The translations under genes were made by a program, and so were the position numbers. A DNA stretch of 64,000 bases from positions 62,001 to 126,000 of the forward strand of contig JAEUHX010000047.1 in NCBI GenBank assembly GCA_016792805.1, given 5' to 3'. Positions 42,353 to 53,094 of the stretch are shown here, piece after piece (the first letter of the stretch is position 1; the number at the start of each line of letters is the position of its first letter). Source of the DNA: Planctomycetota bacterium. GTDB lineage: Bacteria; Planctomycetota; UBA1135; JACQFD01. The notes under the pieces were generated by a model. The model made no database searches and was not told where the DNA came from. It saw only the letters and a list, made by a program, of their open reading frames with translations.

Positions 42353-44290
42353 GTGCCGTTCCTTCCCCTGATACCCCTTTTGCCGCTGGCCGGCGCGCTC
42401 GCGTGCGGGCTTCTGCACCTGCAGGTGCTTCGCGCTCGGCGCCACCATGCTGACGCCCGTCCAGCCGAGGGGCTGATCGGCACCATCGCGACGCTCGCGG
42501 TGGCTGCCGCTTTCGCCCTTTCGCTGGAGCGATTCTTCGCCCTTGCAGGATCCTCGGGCGAGCGCGTTCTGACGTGGCGCGCGACCGATGTGTGGATTCC
42601 AACGGGCGGCCCTGCGATCCCCTTCGGATTCCGATTCGATGCACTGTCATCGGTGATGTGCCTCGTCATCACCGGCGTCGGCGCCCTGATCCATCTGTAT
42701 TCGATCGGGTACATGAAGGGCGATCGCGGCTTTGCACGATTCTTCACGTATCTGAATCTGTTCGTCGCGGCGATGCTCGTCCTCGTGCTCGCCGATTCGA
42801 TGCCGGTGCTCTTCATCGGCTGGGAAGGCGTGGGGCTCTGCTCGTACCTGCTGATCGGGTTCTGGTACGAGGAAATGAAGAATGCGGAAGCGGGCCAGAA
42901 GGCATTTGTGGTGAATCGCGTCGGCGACTTCGGGTTCCTGCTCGCCATGTTCGCCGCCGCCTACTGGACGGGCAGCTTCGAGTTCACGGGAGTGAACTCG
43001 GCCGTCGAAGGGGGCAAGCTCGCGACCTGGCAGACCACTGTGCTCGGGCTCCTGCTGTTCGTCGGAGCCTGCGGCAAGTCGGCACAGATTCCTCTCTATG
43101 TGTGGCTTCCCGACGCCATGGCGGGCCCGACGCCCGTATCGGCGCTCATCCACGCGGCCACGATGGTGACGGCGGGCGTCTATCTAGTGATTCGCACGCA
43201 CCCGATTTTTGATGTCTCGCCGATCGCGTCGGGCGTGGTCGCATGCACGGGCGCCGCCACGGCGATCTTCGCCGGCTCCATGGGCCTCGTGGCGCGAGAC
43301 ATCAAGAAAGTCTTGGCCTATTCGACGGTTTCGCAGCTCGGATTCCTCTTCCTCGGCGCCGGTGTCGGCGCCTATGGGGCGAGCTTCTATCACCTCGTCA
43401 CGCACGCGTTCTTCAAGGCGCTGCTCTTTCTTGGGGCGGGATCTGTGATCTTGGCGCTCCACCACGAGCAGGATCTCTTCAAGATGGGCGGCCTCCGGCG
43501 CGCTCTTCCGGGCAGCTATCGCACCATGTGGATCGGCGCGGCAGCGCTCGCGGGCCTGCCGCTCTTCTCGGGCTTCTTCTCGAAGGACGAGATTCTCGCC
43601 GGCGTGCTCGGCGGTCGTCCGGTGTTCGGGATTCCTGGCCTGAATTGGGTTCTGTACGCAGTGGCCGCAGCCACGGCGCTCATGACCTCGTTCTATACAT
43701 TTCGTCTGATCTACCTTGCCTTCGAAGGCGAGCCGCGCGGCCACGAGCATCCGCACCCCAACCCCACGGTCATTACACTTCCACTCGTAGTGCTGGCGGT
43801 GGCCTCGGTCGCCGCGGCGGTACTCGGGCTCCCCTTCGGGATCTCCCATGCGCTGCAGCACTGGCTCGAGCCGGTGATCGGCGAGCCCCAGGGACACCTG
43901 AGCCACAGCGCAGAGATCCTCCTGCTCGTCGGATCCGGCGTAATCGCGCTCCTCGGGTTCGCCATCGCCCGCGCTACCTACGGCGGCGGGCTTGCGAAGG
44001 CGGAGGCCCGCGCCGCCGCGAGGCCGGCTCTTTACAACGCGCTCTCGGCCCGCTGGTGGATCGATGAATTGTATGATGCCACCGTCGTGCGCGCCGTTCG
44101 GCTCACGAGCTTCATCGCGGGGCTGATCGACGCATTTGTGATCGACGGGCTCGTGAACGGAGCCGCATCGCTCGCCAAGCGCGGCGCCGCCTCGGCGCGC
44201 CGCATGGCCGACGGCAGCACCCAGACCTACGCCCTTTGGTTCGGCGCCGGCATGGTGGTGGTCGTCGCATCCCTCGTTCTGTTGCGTTGA
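42353..44290 (+). CDS. nuoL: NADH-quinone oxidoreductase subunit L (antiporter-like)
   Basis: 645 aa from GTG 42353. FIGWEGVGLCSYLLIGFW, FVVNRVGDFGFLLAMF, LPDAMAGPTPVSALIHAATM and KKVLAYSTVSQLGFLFLGAG are the ND5-family proton-channel segments, with the key lysines and glutamate present. A long C-terminal lateral helix region ends LWFGAGMVVVVASLVLLR. It forms the distal pump unit of the membrane arm. Confidence 0.96.
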   Translation: MPFLPLIPLLPLAGALACGLLHLQVLRARRHHADARPAEGLIGTIATLAVAAAFALSLERFFALAGSSGERVLTWRATDVWIPTGGPAIPFGFRFDALSSVMCLVITGVGALIHLYSIGYMKGDRGFARFFTYLNLFVAAMLVLVLADSMPVLFIGWEGVGLCSYLLIGFWYEEMKNAEAGQKAFVVNRVGDFGFLLAMFAAAYWTGSFEFTGVNSAVEGGKLATWQTTVLGLLLFVGACGKSAQIPLYVWLPDAMAGPTPVSALIHAATMVTAGVYLVIRTHPIFDVSPIASGVVACTGAATAIFAGSMGLVARDIKKVLAYSTVSQLGFLFLGAGVGAYGASFYHLVTHAFFKALLFLGAGSVILALHHEQDLFKMGGLRRALPGSYRTMWIGAAALAGLPLFSGFFSKDEILAGVLGGRPVFGIPGLNWVLYAVAAATALMTSFYTFRLIYLAFEGEPRGHEHPHPNPTVITLPLVVLAVASVAAAVLGLPFGISHALQHWLEPVIGEPQGHLSHSAEILLLVGSGVIALLGFAIARATYGGGLAKAEARAAARPALYNALSARWWIDELYDATVVRAVRLTSFIAGLIDAFVIDGLVNGAASLAKRGAASARRMADGSTQTYALWFGAGMVVVVASLVLLR

Positions 44291-44299
44291 GGTGCCGCT

Positions 44300-45948
<1,649 letters not shown>

Positions 45949-45952
<4 letters not shown>

Positions 45953-47424
45953 CTCCTTCCGACTGGATGCGCCTCGCGCCGATCGGCATCCCCGCCGCCG
46001 GCTCGGTATTGGTGATCTTGGCCGACGCCCTTACGGGCAAGCGCGCCCTCTCCGTTCTGCTCGGAGTGCTCTCGCTGGCGGCGGCGTTCGCCTCGCTCTT
46101 CAAGGGAGCCGTCGTGTCAGCTACGGAGCCCATCGCAGGCGGACGCTTTGCGGCCGAGCTCTTCGGGCTCGACTTCTCCGCGGCATTCCTCACGGGCGCC
46201 GCAATTCTTTTTGCGCTTGGCGCCCTCGCATTGAGCCGCGGCTATCTCGCCCCTGAGGAGGATGAGTTCCCCTCAGAGATGGTCGCACTTTTGTTACTGA
46301 TTCCGGCAGGCGTCGGAATGGTTGCCGGTGCGCGCCATTTCTTGATGCTCTTCCTCGGCATCGAACTCCTGTCGATCCCGCTTTACATTCTCGTGGCGAT
46401 GCGGCGGCGGCGCGAGGCAGCGGTGGAAGGAGCCCTCAAATACTTCCTCCTCGGGGCGTTCGCGGCGGGATTCCTTTTGTATGGAATGTCGCTGCTCTTC
46501 GCGGAAGGCCACACATTGCGTCTCGACCAGCTCCGCGGCATCGGCGGCCAGTCGACCGTCGGGCTCGTGGGCGTCGCCCTCGTACTTGTGGGATTGCTTT
46601 TCAAGATCTCGGCGGCGCCGTTCCACTTCTGGACCCCCGACGCCTACGAGGGCGCGGCGACGCCCGTGACGGCGCTCATGGCTTCGGCAACAAAAGTTGC
46701 CGCCGTGGCCGCGCTCCTTCGCGTGCTGCCGCTCCTGCCCGCTTCCTCGGCGCCGGTGCTTGCGGCACTGGCAGTTCTCACGATGGCCGCCGGAAACCTG
46801 GGCGCGCTCCTTCAGGATCGCGTCAAGCGCATGCTCGCCTACTCCTCGGTGAGCCATGCGGGAACGCTTGTCCTCGGCTTCGCCGCCGAGCGCGCCGCGT
46901 CGTCGGGTTCCGCCGCTGCCGATCTGTCGCAGGCCGTTTGGAGTGCGTCGAGCTTCTACCTGGCCGTCTACGGCGCCTCGGCGATCGGAGCGTTCGGCGT
47001 GATTGCCATGCTGGAGCGCCGGACCGCGGGCGACTCGGGGGAGCGATTCCAGCTGCTGAGCGACTTCCGGGGCCTGGTGCGGCGCCGACCGCTGTTGGCG
47101 TGGCTGCTGGTCTTCTTCCTGCTCTCGATGGCAGGCATTCCGCCGACCGGCGGCTTCTGGGCGAAGTACCTTGTCTTCGCCGCCACCGTACGCGCCGACC
47201 TCATCGGCTGGGCGATCGCCGGGGTGCTTCTCTCGGTGGTCGGAGCGGCCTTCTACCTGCGTCTCGTGGGCGCGCTGATCCTCGCACCGGTCGAGGACGA
47301 GCGCCGATTCGACGATGCGGGCACGGCCCCCTTCGCCTCGCTCGCCACGGCGCTGGCCGCGGCGGCCGTCGTGATGGTGCTCGGCTTCGCGCCGAGCCGA
47401 CTGCTCGACGTCTTCGCGCTCTAA
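45949..47424 (+). CDS. nuoN: NADH-quinone oxidoreductase subunit N (antiporter-like)
   Basis: 491 aa from ATG 45949. FLGIELLSIPLYILVAM, FHFWTPDAYEGAATPVTALM and KRMLAYSSVSHAGTLVLGFA are ND2-family motifs with the channel lysines and glutamate. It completes the set of 14 nuo genes in canonical A-N order. A PilZ gene ends 9 bp downstream on the other strand; no clear terminator lies between. Confidence 0.95.
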
Positions 47425-47432
47425 CGTCGCGC

Positions 47433-47735
47433 CTACTTCGGCCCTGTCTGAATCAGGTCGGCGATCGACTGGTCGAGGCGCACGGCCACGCCGACCTGCT
47501 CCTGCGCCCGACTGTCGAGCCGCACGAGCTTCCCCATCACAACGCGCGCGCCGGCAGGGGTCTGAATCGACACCTCAACCGCGATTGGCCCTTGTGCGAG
47601 GAAGTAGATGCCGTCGGTGCTCACGTTGGCCGACTGTCCGTCTAGGGGCGCCGCCGGCAGTTGCACTCGTACGGAGAGAGGACAATCGACGCGGGCCTTC
47701 CCGCGGCGATCCGTATCGGTGAGAGAGTTTCCCAT
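47433..47735 (-). CDS. PilZ-domain protein (possible c-di-GMP receptor)
   Basis: 100 aa from ATG 47735. RRGKARVDCPLSVRVQL holds the RxxxR-like motif, and ANVSTDGIYFLAQG the (D/N)xSxxG-like motif, of PilZ c-di-GMP-binding domains. The barrel ends GKLVRLDSRAQEQVGVAVRL. The second motif is slightly degenerate (VSTDG), so ligand binding is likely but not certain. It is divergent from the hydrolase-like gene, with 61 bp between the starts. Confidence 0.65.
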   Translation of the reverse strand: MGNSLTDTDRRGKARVDCPLSVRVQLPAAPLDGQSANVSTDGIYFLAQGPIAVEVSIQTPAGARVVMGKLVRLDSRAQEQVGVAVRLDQSIADLIQTGPK

Positions 47736-47796
47736 AGGGACATTCAGCCATCGGCTGAGCGGTGCCGAAAACCTGAGCGGCCCTGTCGGCCGGACC

Positions 47797-48666
47797 ATGT
47801 GGAAGTTCTCCAAGTTTCTCTTCGCGACGCTGGTCGTCTATGCGGCGGTGAGCGCTCTCGGCGTCTGGTGGGCTACGAAGCCCTACAAGCCGACGCTCCA
47901 GGCCGATTCGGCGACATTGGGCTTCTCGGTCGAGGAGATCGAGATCAGGTCGACCGATGGCATCACGCTGCGCGGCTGGTATGGCCATCCCGCCGATGCC
48001 CAGGCGGTGATTGTGATCTTCCACGGACACCGGGCGACGCGGAGCCAAGGTCTCGCCCTCGCACGCACATTCGTTTCGACCGGGTACAGCGTGCTCATGG
48101 TGGATTTCCGTGGTTGCGGCAAGAGTGACGGGTCCCTGCAGACCTTCGGCGTGAAGGAATCGGAAGATGTGGCTTCCGTGCTTCGCTACCTGAAAGAACA
48201 GAAGCACTCGTTGCGCCGTGTCGGAATTGTGGGAATTGGAACCGGCGCTTCTGCAGTGATCCTCGCCCACCAGCAGGCAAGCCAGTGCGCTGCGATCGCA
48301 CTCCTCGGCCCCTACTCCGCGCTCGACCGCACGATCGGCAACCGTCTGCGCGCTCGCCTCGGTTCGAACCTTCATCCGCTCGACACGGCCTTTGAGTGGA
48401 TGCTTCGCTACCGCATCGGGCGGCCGCTCGAGTCGGTTCGGCCGATCGACGTGATTGGGAAACTTGCGCCCGCACCGATCCTGCTGGCCGGCGCCATGCG
48501 CGACTCGCGCACGCCGCCCGACGAGATTCAGGAGATCTTTGAGCGCGCCGAGGAACCCAAAGACCTCTATTTGGCGCACGACATTACTCGTGATCGATTG
48601 ATCGATCTGAACGAGTCTCTGCTTCGGCCGAAGCTCGTCACCTTCTTCGACGGCGAGCTGAGGTAG
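47797..48666 (+). CDS. Membrane-anchored alpha/beta-hydrolase-fold protein lacking the nucleophile
   Basis: 289 aa from ATG 47797. An N-terminal helix (FLFATLVVYAAVSALGVWW) anchors it, then an alpha/beta-hydrolase core: IFHGHRATRSQGLALARTF, VLMVDFRGCGKSDGS, RRVGIVGIGTGASAVI, PAPILLAGAMRDSRTPP. The nucleophile elbow GxSxG reads GIGTG, with glycine where serine is expected, and the expected histidine is not obvious in ITRDRLIDLNESLL. It resembles BEM46/FrsA-like hydrolases but may be inactive, or use the neighbouring threonine. Confidence 0.75.
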   Translation: MWKFSKFLFATLVVYAAVSALGVWWATKPYKPTLQADSATLGFSVEEIEIRSTDGITLRGWYGHPADAQAVIVIFHGHRATRSQGLALARTFVSTGYSVLMVDFRGCGKSDGSLQTFGVKESEDVASVLRYLKEQKHSLRRVGIVGIGTGASAVILAHQQASQCAAIALLGPYSALDRTIGNRLRARLGSNLHPLDTAFEWMLRYRIGRPLESVRPIDVIGKLAPAPILLAGAMRDSRTPPDEIQEIFERAEEPKDLYLAHDITRDRLIDLNESLLRPKLVTFFDGELR

Positions 48667-49269
48667 CGCGCTCGCGTCGGGTGCGCTGGCGCACGGGGGC
48701 GCCGCGGTCCGACGTCCGGATTCCGAGAGTCGGCTCTGGGGTAGGAGCCGAATGCGGCGTGGGCCGCGATTTGCTCGATGGCGGCGTCCCGATTCCCGCT
48801 GCCTTCGATCTCACCCCTGTCCGCCCATGACCGTCTCCTGGAACGAGGAGAATGCTGCTCATCTTCTGGGCCGCCTTCGGTTCGGCGCAGCCTCGGTCGC
48901 CCAGCTCGTCGGCGGCGGCAACTCGCCAAGCACGCATGAGAGACCCAAGATCTCTAGTTCCGCGGCAACATTGCGATCCCCGAGACGCGAGGTCTCAAAG
49001 TAACTTGAAGCATCCATGTCGGATTCCGTCCGCCGCTGACAACGCTGAGAGATCACTTTTTGGCGTAGCGACTCGCGGCGGCGCGGGGAGTAGGCTGCCC
49101 GCGGCCATTGGTGTTGACTCGGCTCCGGTGGTCGTCTCCTCGGAAGGCGGACGCAAGCTCACGGGCGGAACATCGTAACTTTTTCCCGAATCAAAAGGTT
49201 TCTTCGCCCTCAACCGATCGACGGTCGGGCTCGACAGGGCATACTGAGCCGAAGGCAGGCGGCAAGCAT
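48667..49269. other. Interval with a DUF1800 gene fragment
   Basis: 603 bp. Contains the truncated DUF1800 start at 48827. The remainder shows no supported gene and no strong hairpin. Confidence 0.6.
48827..48905 (+). pseudogene. Remnant of a second DUF1800 gene (N-terminal fragment)
   Basis: ATG 48827 opens MTVSWNEENAAHLLGRLRFG, closely matching the start of the intact gene at 49270 (MAVVWNEENAAHLYRRAGFG). Similarity ends after about 26 codons. Probably a partial tandem duplication or the relic of a former paralogue. Confidence 0.75.
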
Positions 49270-50631
49270 ATGGCAGTGGTGTGGAACGAAGAGAATGCGG
49301 CGCACCTCTATCGACGCGCCGGTTTCGGGGCGACCCAGCAGCAAATCAAAGCCGCGGTGAAGCGTGGCATGACTAAAACTGTGGAGTCGCTCTTCAAGTT
49401 CAGCAAAGCGAGCGACAAGCTCCCGGAGGACATCGAGAATCTGGAGAATCTCCAGGCATGGTGGCTCGACCGGATGATACGCACCACAAGCCCGCTCCAC
49501 GAGCGGCTGGTGCTCTTCTGGCACAATCACTTTGCGACCGGCTACGCGAAGATCGGAAAAGTGAGCTGGATGCACATGCAGAATCAGACTCTGCGCAAGG
49601 GTGCAGCCGGCAGCTTCCGCGATCTGGTAACTTCCATCGCCAAGGATCCGGCGATGATCTACTGGCTCGACAACAACACCAATACAAAGAAGAAGCCAAA
49701 TCAGAACTTCGCGCGCGAGCTCATGGAGCTCTTTACGACCGGTGTGCTGAACAAGGACGGCGTCGCAAACTACAATGAAACGGATGTGAATGAATCGGCA
49801 AAGGCGTTCACCGGTTGGACGGTGAAAGACAACGCATTCTTCTTCAATGCGAACAACCACGACAATACGATAAAGACCTTCCGCGGACAAAGCGGCAACT
49901 TTGATGGAACGGACATTATCAACATGCTCGTGGTCGATCCGGCGACCGCACGCCGAATCCCGGCGCTTCTGTGGTCGTATTTCGCCTACGACATCGAACT
50001 TACCGATCCGATCCTCGATGAACTCGCGGCTCTCTACCTGGCAAATGACACGAAGATTCAGCCGATTGTTCATCGCATCCTGACGCACGACAGCTTCTAC
50101 TCGGACGCATCGAAGAGGGCCGGCGTGAAAGAGCCGGCCGTTTTCTTTGTATCTACGGTTCGATACCTCCGCGGGAAGCTCCAGCCTCGCATCAAGGACA
50201 AGCTCGACAACGGAAACACGATCGGCAGCAAGCTGCAACAAATCGGGCAGTCTCTGTTCGATCCGCCCACGGTGTTCGGCTGGGACTACGGCCTCTCGTG
50301 GGTGGCCGCCTCAGGCATGCTGGATCGTTACAAAGTGGGTCAGTGGTTCGCCGCAGCACGCGCGAAGGACCACCCGATTCAGTTCAAGCCGCAGACAATT
50401 CTGGGGGCGGGTTTCAGCAAGCTCGATCCGAGCGAGGCGGCGACGCGGCTCCTCGCGGCTTTCGGGATCTTCCAGCCGGCGCCGCCGACTGTCGCAGCGC
50501 TGGCAACGTACCTCTCCACCGACGACGGCGGCGGTTCGCTCGAGTGGAAGATAACTCCCGACTACATCGATAAGAAGATCCGCGGCGCTATTGCGCTGAT
50601 TCTCGGATCGTCGGATTTTCAAGCGGCTTGA
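49270..50631 (+). CDS. DUF1800 domain protein
   Basis: 453 aa from ATG 49270, the start that matches the upstream fragment. WNEENAAHLYRRAGFGAT, PLHERLVLFWHNHFATGYAK, NFARELMELFTTGVLN and NYNETDVNESAKAFTGWTV are the hallmarks of DUF1800. The family is always found next to DUF1501 in planctomycetes and relatives, as here (10-bp spacing), and is thought to act in the cell envelope. No signal peptide is obvious. Function unknown. Confidence 0.9.
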   Translation: MAVVWNEENAAHLYRRAGFGATQQQIKAAVKRGMTKTVESLFKFSKASDKLPEDIENLENLQAWWLDRMIRTTSPLHERLVLFWHNHFATGYAKIGKVSWMHMQNQTLRKGAAGSFRDLVTSIAKDPAMIYWLDNNTNTKKKPNQNFARELMELFTTGVLNKDGVANYNETDVNESAKAFTGWTVKDNAFFFNANNHDNTIKTFRGQSGNFDGTDIINMLVVDPATARRIPALLWSYFAYDIELTDPILDELAALYLANDTKIQPIVHRILTHDSFYSDASKRAGVKEPAVFFVSTVRYLRGKLQPRIKDKLDNGNTIGSKLQQIGQSLFDPPTVFGWDYGLSWVAASGMLDRYKVGQWFAAARAKDHPIQFKPQTILGAGFSKLDPSEAATRLLAAFGIFQPAPPTVAALATYLSTDDGGGSLEWKITPDYIDKKIRGAIALILGSSDFQAA

Positions 50632-50652
50632 TTTCAACTATTGGATACCGAC

Positions 50653-51891
50653 ATGGTTATTACTCGTAGACAGCTCATTCGCAATGCGGCCATCAGCGCG
50701 CCGCTCTTCTACCTCGGCCCCAAGTCGCTTCTGCGCGCCGCGTTCGGCGCCGTTGGAGGCGGGGCCAAGAATATTGTCTTCCTTGAGCTCTCGGGCGGCC
50801 TCGACGGGCTCAACACGGTGGTGCCCTTCGGCGTGAATGGTGGCATCTATTACACGGAGTACCGCCCGACGATCGGTGTGCCGGAAGATGATCTTTTGAA
50901 GCTCGACACGGAGATTGGGCTTCATCCCTCCCTCGCGGAGCTTAAGACACATTTCGACGCCGGGCGCCTCGCTATCTGCCAGGGCGTCTCCTATCCCAAT
51001 CCCAACTTTTCCCATGAAGTCGCCTCGGGCATCTGGGACACCGGGACACCCTCGACGCCGTTCGGAAGCGGATGGCTCGCTCGCTACATGGCGCTCCAGG
51101 GAGTGCCTTCCTTTCCGAGCGCCATCGAAACGAACAGTTCCCTCGATGGATTGCTGCGCGGCTCCGGGCAGCTCGTGCCTGCGATCAACTCCGTCAATGA
51201 GTTCGGGCTCCCCTTCGACGGGGCCTACTCCGGCGACAAGACGAATCGAAAGACGGCGTATCAGGCAATGGCGCAGGGGCTCGCGGCCCAGAGCTCGCAG
51301 CTCGGGACTATGGCCGACACGGCGCTCGACATCATCTCGCTCGAGAATACCTTCAAGTCGATTCCCCCTTATACGCCTACCGCCACTTATCCGAACAGCT
51401 CCATCAGCAAGCCTCTCAAGATGGTGGCTCAGCTGCTGAAGGCCAATCTTGGGCTTCGGTTCTTCCATGTGGTCTACGGCGGATTCGATACCCATTCGGA
51501 TCAGGACAAGGATCTGTATCTCACCAAGAAGCTACAGTATATCTCGAAAGGCCTGAATGCGCTGCATGCCGACCTCAATGCGCTCGGCTACGGGGATGAC
51601 ACGATTATCGTGGTCTACACCGAGTTTGGAAGGACTGCCTATGAGAACGGGAGCGACGGGACGGACCACGGTTCGGTGGCACCAGTGCTGATTCTTGGAA
51701 ACGCGGTGGTAGGAGGCATCACAACTCCGCATCCGTCGCTCGACCCCAATAATCTGACTTCCCAGAAGCAGCCAAAGATGGTGGTCGATCTCCGCGATGT
51801 CTTCGGCACGATCGTGGAGCGCTGGCTCAACGCGAGCCCGTCGGCCGTCTTCCCCGGCTTCACCTACAACGGCCTCGGCTTCTTGCCGTAG
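50653..51891 (+). CDS. DUF1501 protein with Tat-like signal
   Basis: 412 aa from ATG 50653; a TTG at 50641 is in frame. ITRRQLIRNAAISAPLFYLG is a plausible twin-arginine signal. KNIVFLELSGGLDGLNTVVP is the DUF1501 start, HPSLAELKTHFDAGRLAICQ and VYTEFGRTAYENGSDGTDHG are the sulfatase-like metal-site segments. DUF1501 proteins have an alkaline-phosphatase/sulfatase fold and are exported folded. It probably forms a functional pair with the DUF1800 product. Confidence 0.9.
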   Translation: MVITRRQLIRNAAISAPLFYLGPKSLLRAAFGAVGGGAKNIVFLELSGGLDGLNTVVPFGVNGGIYYTEYRPTIGVPEDDLLKLDTEIGLHPSLAELKTHFDAGRLAICQGVSYPNPNFSHEVASGIWDTGTPSTPFGSGWLARYMALQGVPSFPSAIETNSSLDGLLRGSGQLVPAINSVNEFGLPFDGAYSGDKTNRKTAYQAMAQGLAAQSSQLGTMADTALDIISLENTFKSIPPYTPTATYPNSSISKPLKMVAQLLKANLGLRFFHVVYGGFDTHSDQDKDLYLTKKLQYISKGLNALHADLNALGYGDDTIIVVYTEFGRTAYENGSDGTDHGSVAPVLILGNAVVGGITTPHPSLDPNNLTSQKQPKMVVDLRDVFGTIVERWLNASPSAVFPGFTYNGLGFLP

Positions 51892-51910
51892 AGCCGTCTG
51901 CTGGGCCACT

Positions 51911-51948
51911 CTGCGAGCGCACGCTGCCTCTCGGGCGGGCGCTCGCAG
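51911..51948. terminator. Hairpin between convergent genes
   Basis: Perfect 10-bp arms CTGCGAGCGC (51911-51920) and GCGCTCGCAG (51939-51948), 18-nt loop. It lies between the DUF1501 stop and the stop of the minus-strand gene at 51952. Confidence 0.65.
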
Positions 51949-51951
51949 CCT

Positions 51952-53094
51952 TCACCGCTTCGAGTAGGTCGCCAGCACCCACTTCTTCCAGTCCTCCTCG
52001 AACTGGAACATCGTGAGGCCGTAAGCCTCCTGGAGCGCCTCGCGCGTCGGGCGCTTTTTCTTGAGAATCTTGACCATCGCGGGGAACTTCGTCCCGTCGA
52101 GATTCAACAAATAATCGACGTACGAGAACGCCAGCGCGTGCTCGGGCGTCGTGAGCTCGTCGCTCGTTTTGTTGGAAGTCTCCGAGAACGACGGGCGTTT
52201 CGGATCCTCCGCCAGGCCGCGCACCGGCGTCTTCCACTTCCCGCCGCGGAAGCTCACGTTCGTGTTCTGCTCCTGGTAGCAGAAATTGGTGCACTGCCCG
52301 AAGAGCTTGTCCTCGAACCAGTGGGAAAGTCCTTCGTCGACCCAGCCGGCCTTGAATTGGCCGACCCACACGCCGTCGAAGATCGACGCCAGGAACAGGT
52401 GCGGAATATTGTGCGCTAGGTTTCTGTGAAGATCGTCGTCCTGGGGCTCCTTGTTGCGATCGCGGCACATCGTGTACACACCGCGCGCTCCGAGGAGCTT
52501 CTTTCCAACGCCGCTCGAGCCCCCTTCCGTGTACCGCGTCTGCGCCTCGACGTTGTCGAGCGGATTGCGCCACACCATGACGCGATAGCGCTTGCACACA
52601 TGATCGCCGTCGCGAAGCCCGAGCATTTCATTGAACATCTCGTGCAGCTTCTCGATGCGATCAGCGTAGAGATGCAACAACTGGTGCTGGTCGAGCTGTT
52701 CGCGCCCCACCGTCAGCTTCTCGACCTCAAATGTGAAATCGAAATGCTTCGTGAGGCAGCGTCCGCGCGGCTCGCCCGCGATCCCCTTCTCGAACTCGAG
52801 CTGCTCGGCGATGCGTTTTTCCTGGGCCGCGAGCACATCTTTGTATTCTTCCTCTTCCTTCCCGTGGCAGTCGGGGCAATCGAGGCGCAGCGTCCCCTTA
52901 CAGAGCGCGCATCGGGCGACGATCGAGCAAAAGCTGACATTCGACTCCACTTGCGGCGCGTTCTTGGGGTGCTTCGTGCACGCCAGCGTGCCTTTGCCGT
53001 GGCACTTCATACACCCCTGCGCCCACGCATCGGCCGCGCCAAAGAGCAGCGCGCAAGCTGCAAGCATTCCGCGAACGGCGAAGGAAGAACTCAC
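51952..53094 (-). CDS. Secreted zinc-ribbon / DUF1570-like peptidase-fold protein with altered active site
   Basis: 380 aa. Signal peptide (GMLAACALLFGAADAWAQ), then DnaJ-like CxxCxGxG zinc ribbons: GCMKCHGKGTLAC, CALCKGTLRLDCPDCHGK. The C-terminal two-thirds resemble gluzincin-like DUF1570 proteins: HRNLAHNIPHLFLAS sits where HExxH is expected but reads HNIPH, without the catalytic glutamate. GWVDEGLSHWFEDKLF supplies the downstream glutamate. It may be a non-catalytic relative. Its ATG overlaps the ftcD stop by 4 bp, so it is translationally coupled to the histidine-degradation genes, an unexplained association. Confidence 0.7.
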   Translation of the reverse strand: MSSSFAVRGMLAACALLFGAADAWAQGCMKCHGKGTLACTKHPKNAPQVESNVSFCSIVARCALCKGTLRLDCPDCHGKEEEEYKDVLAAQEKRIAEQLEFEKGIAGEPRGRCLTKHFDFTFEVEKLTVGREQLDQHQLLHLYADRIEKLHEMFNEMLGLRDGDHVCKRYRVMVWRNPLDNVEAQTRYTEGGSSGVGKKLLGARGVYTMCRDRNKEPQDDDLHRNLAHNIPHLFLASIFDGVWVGQFKAGWVDEGLSHWFEDKLFGQCTNFCYQEQNTNVSFRGGKWKTPVRGLAEDPKRPSFSETSNKTSDELTTPEHALAFSYVDYLLNLDGTKFPAMVKILKKKRPTREALQEAYGLTMFQFEEDWKKWVLATYSKR

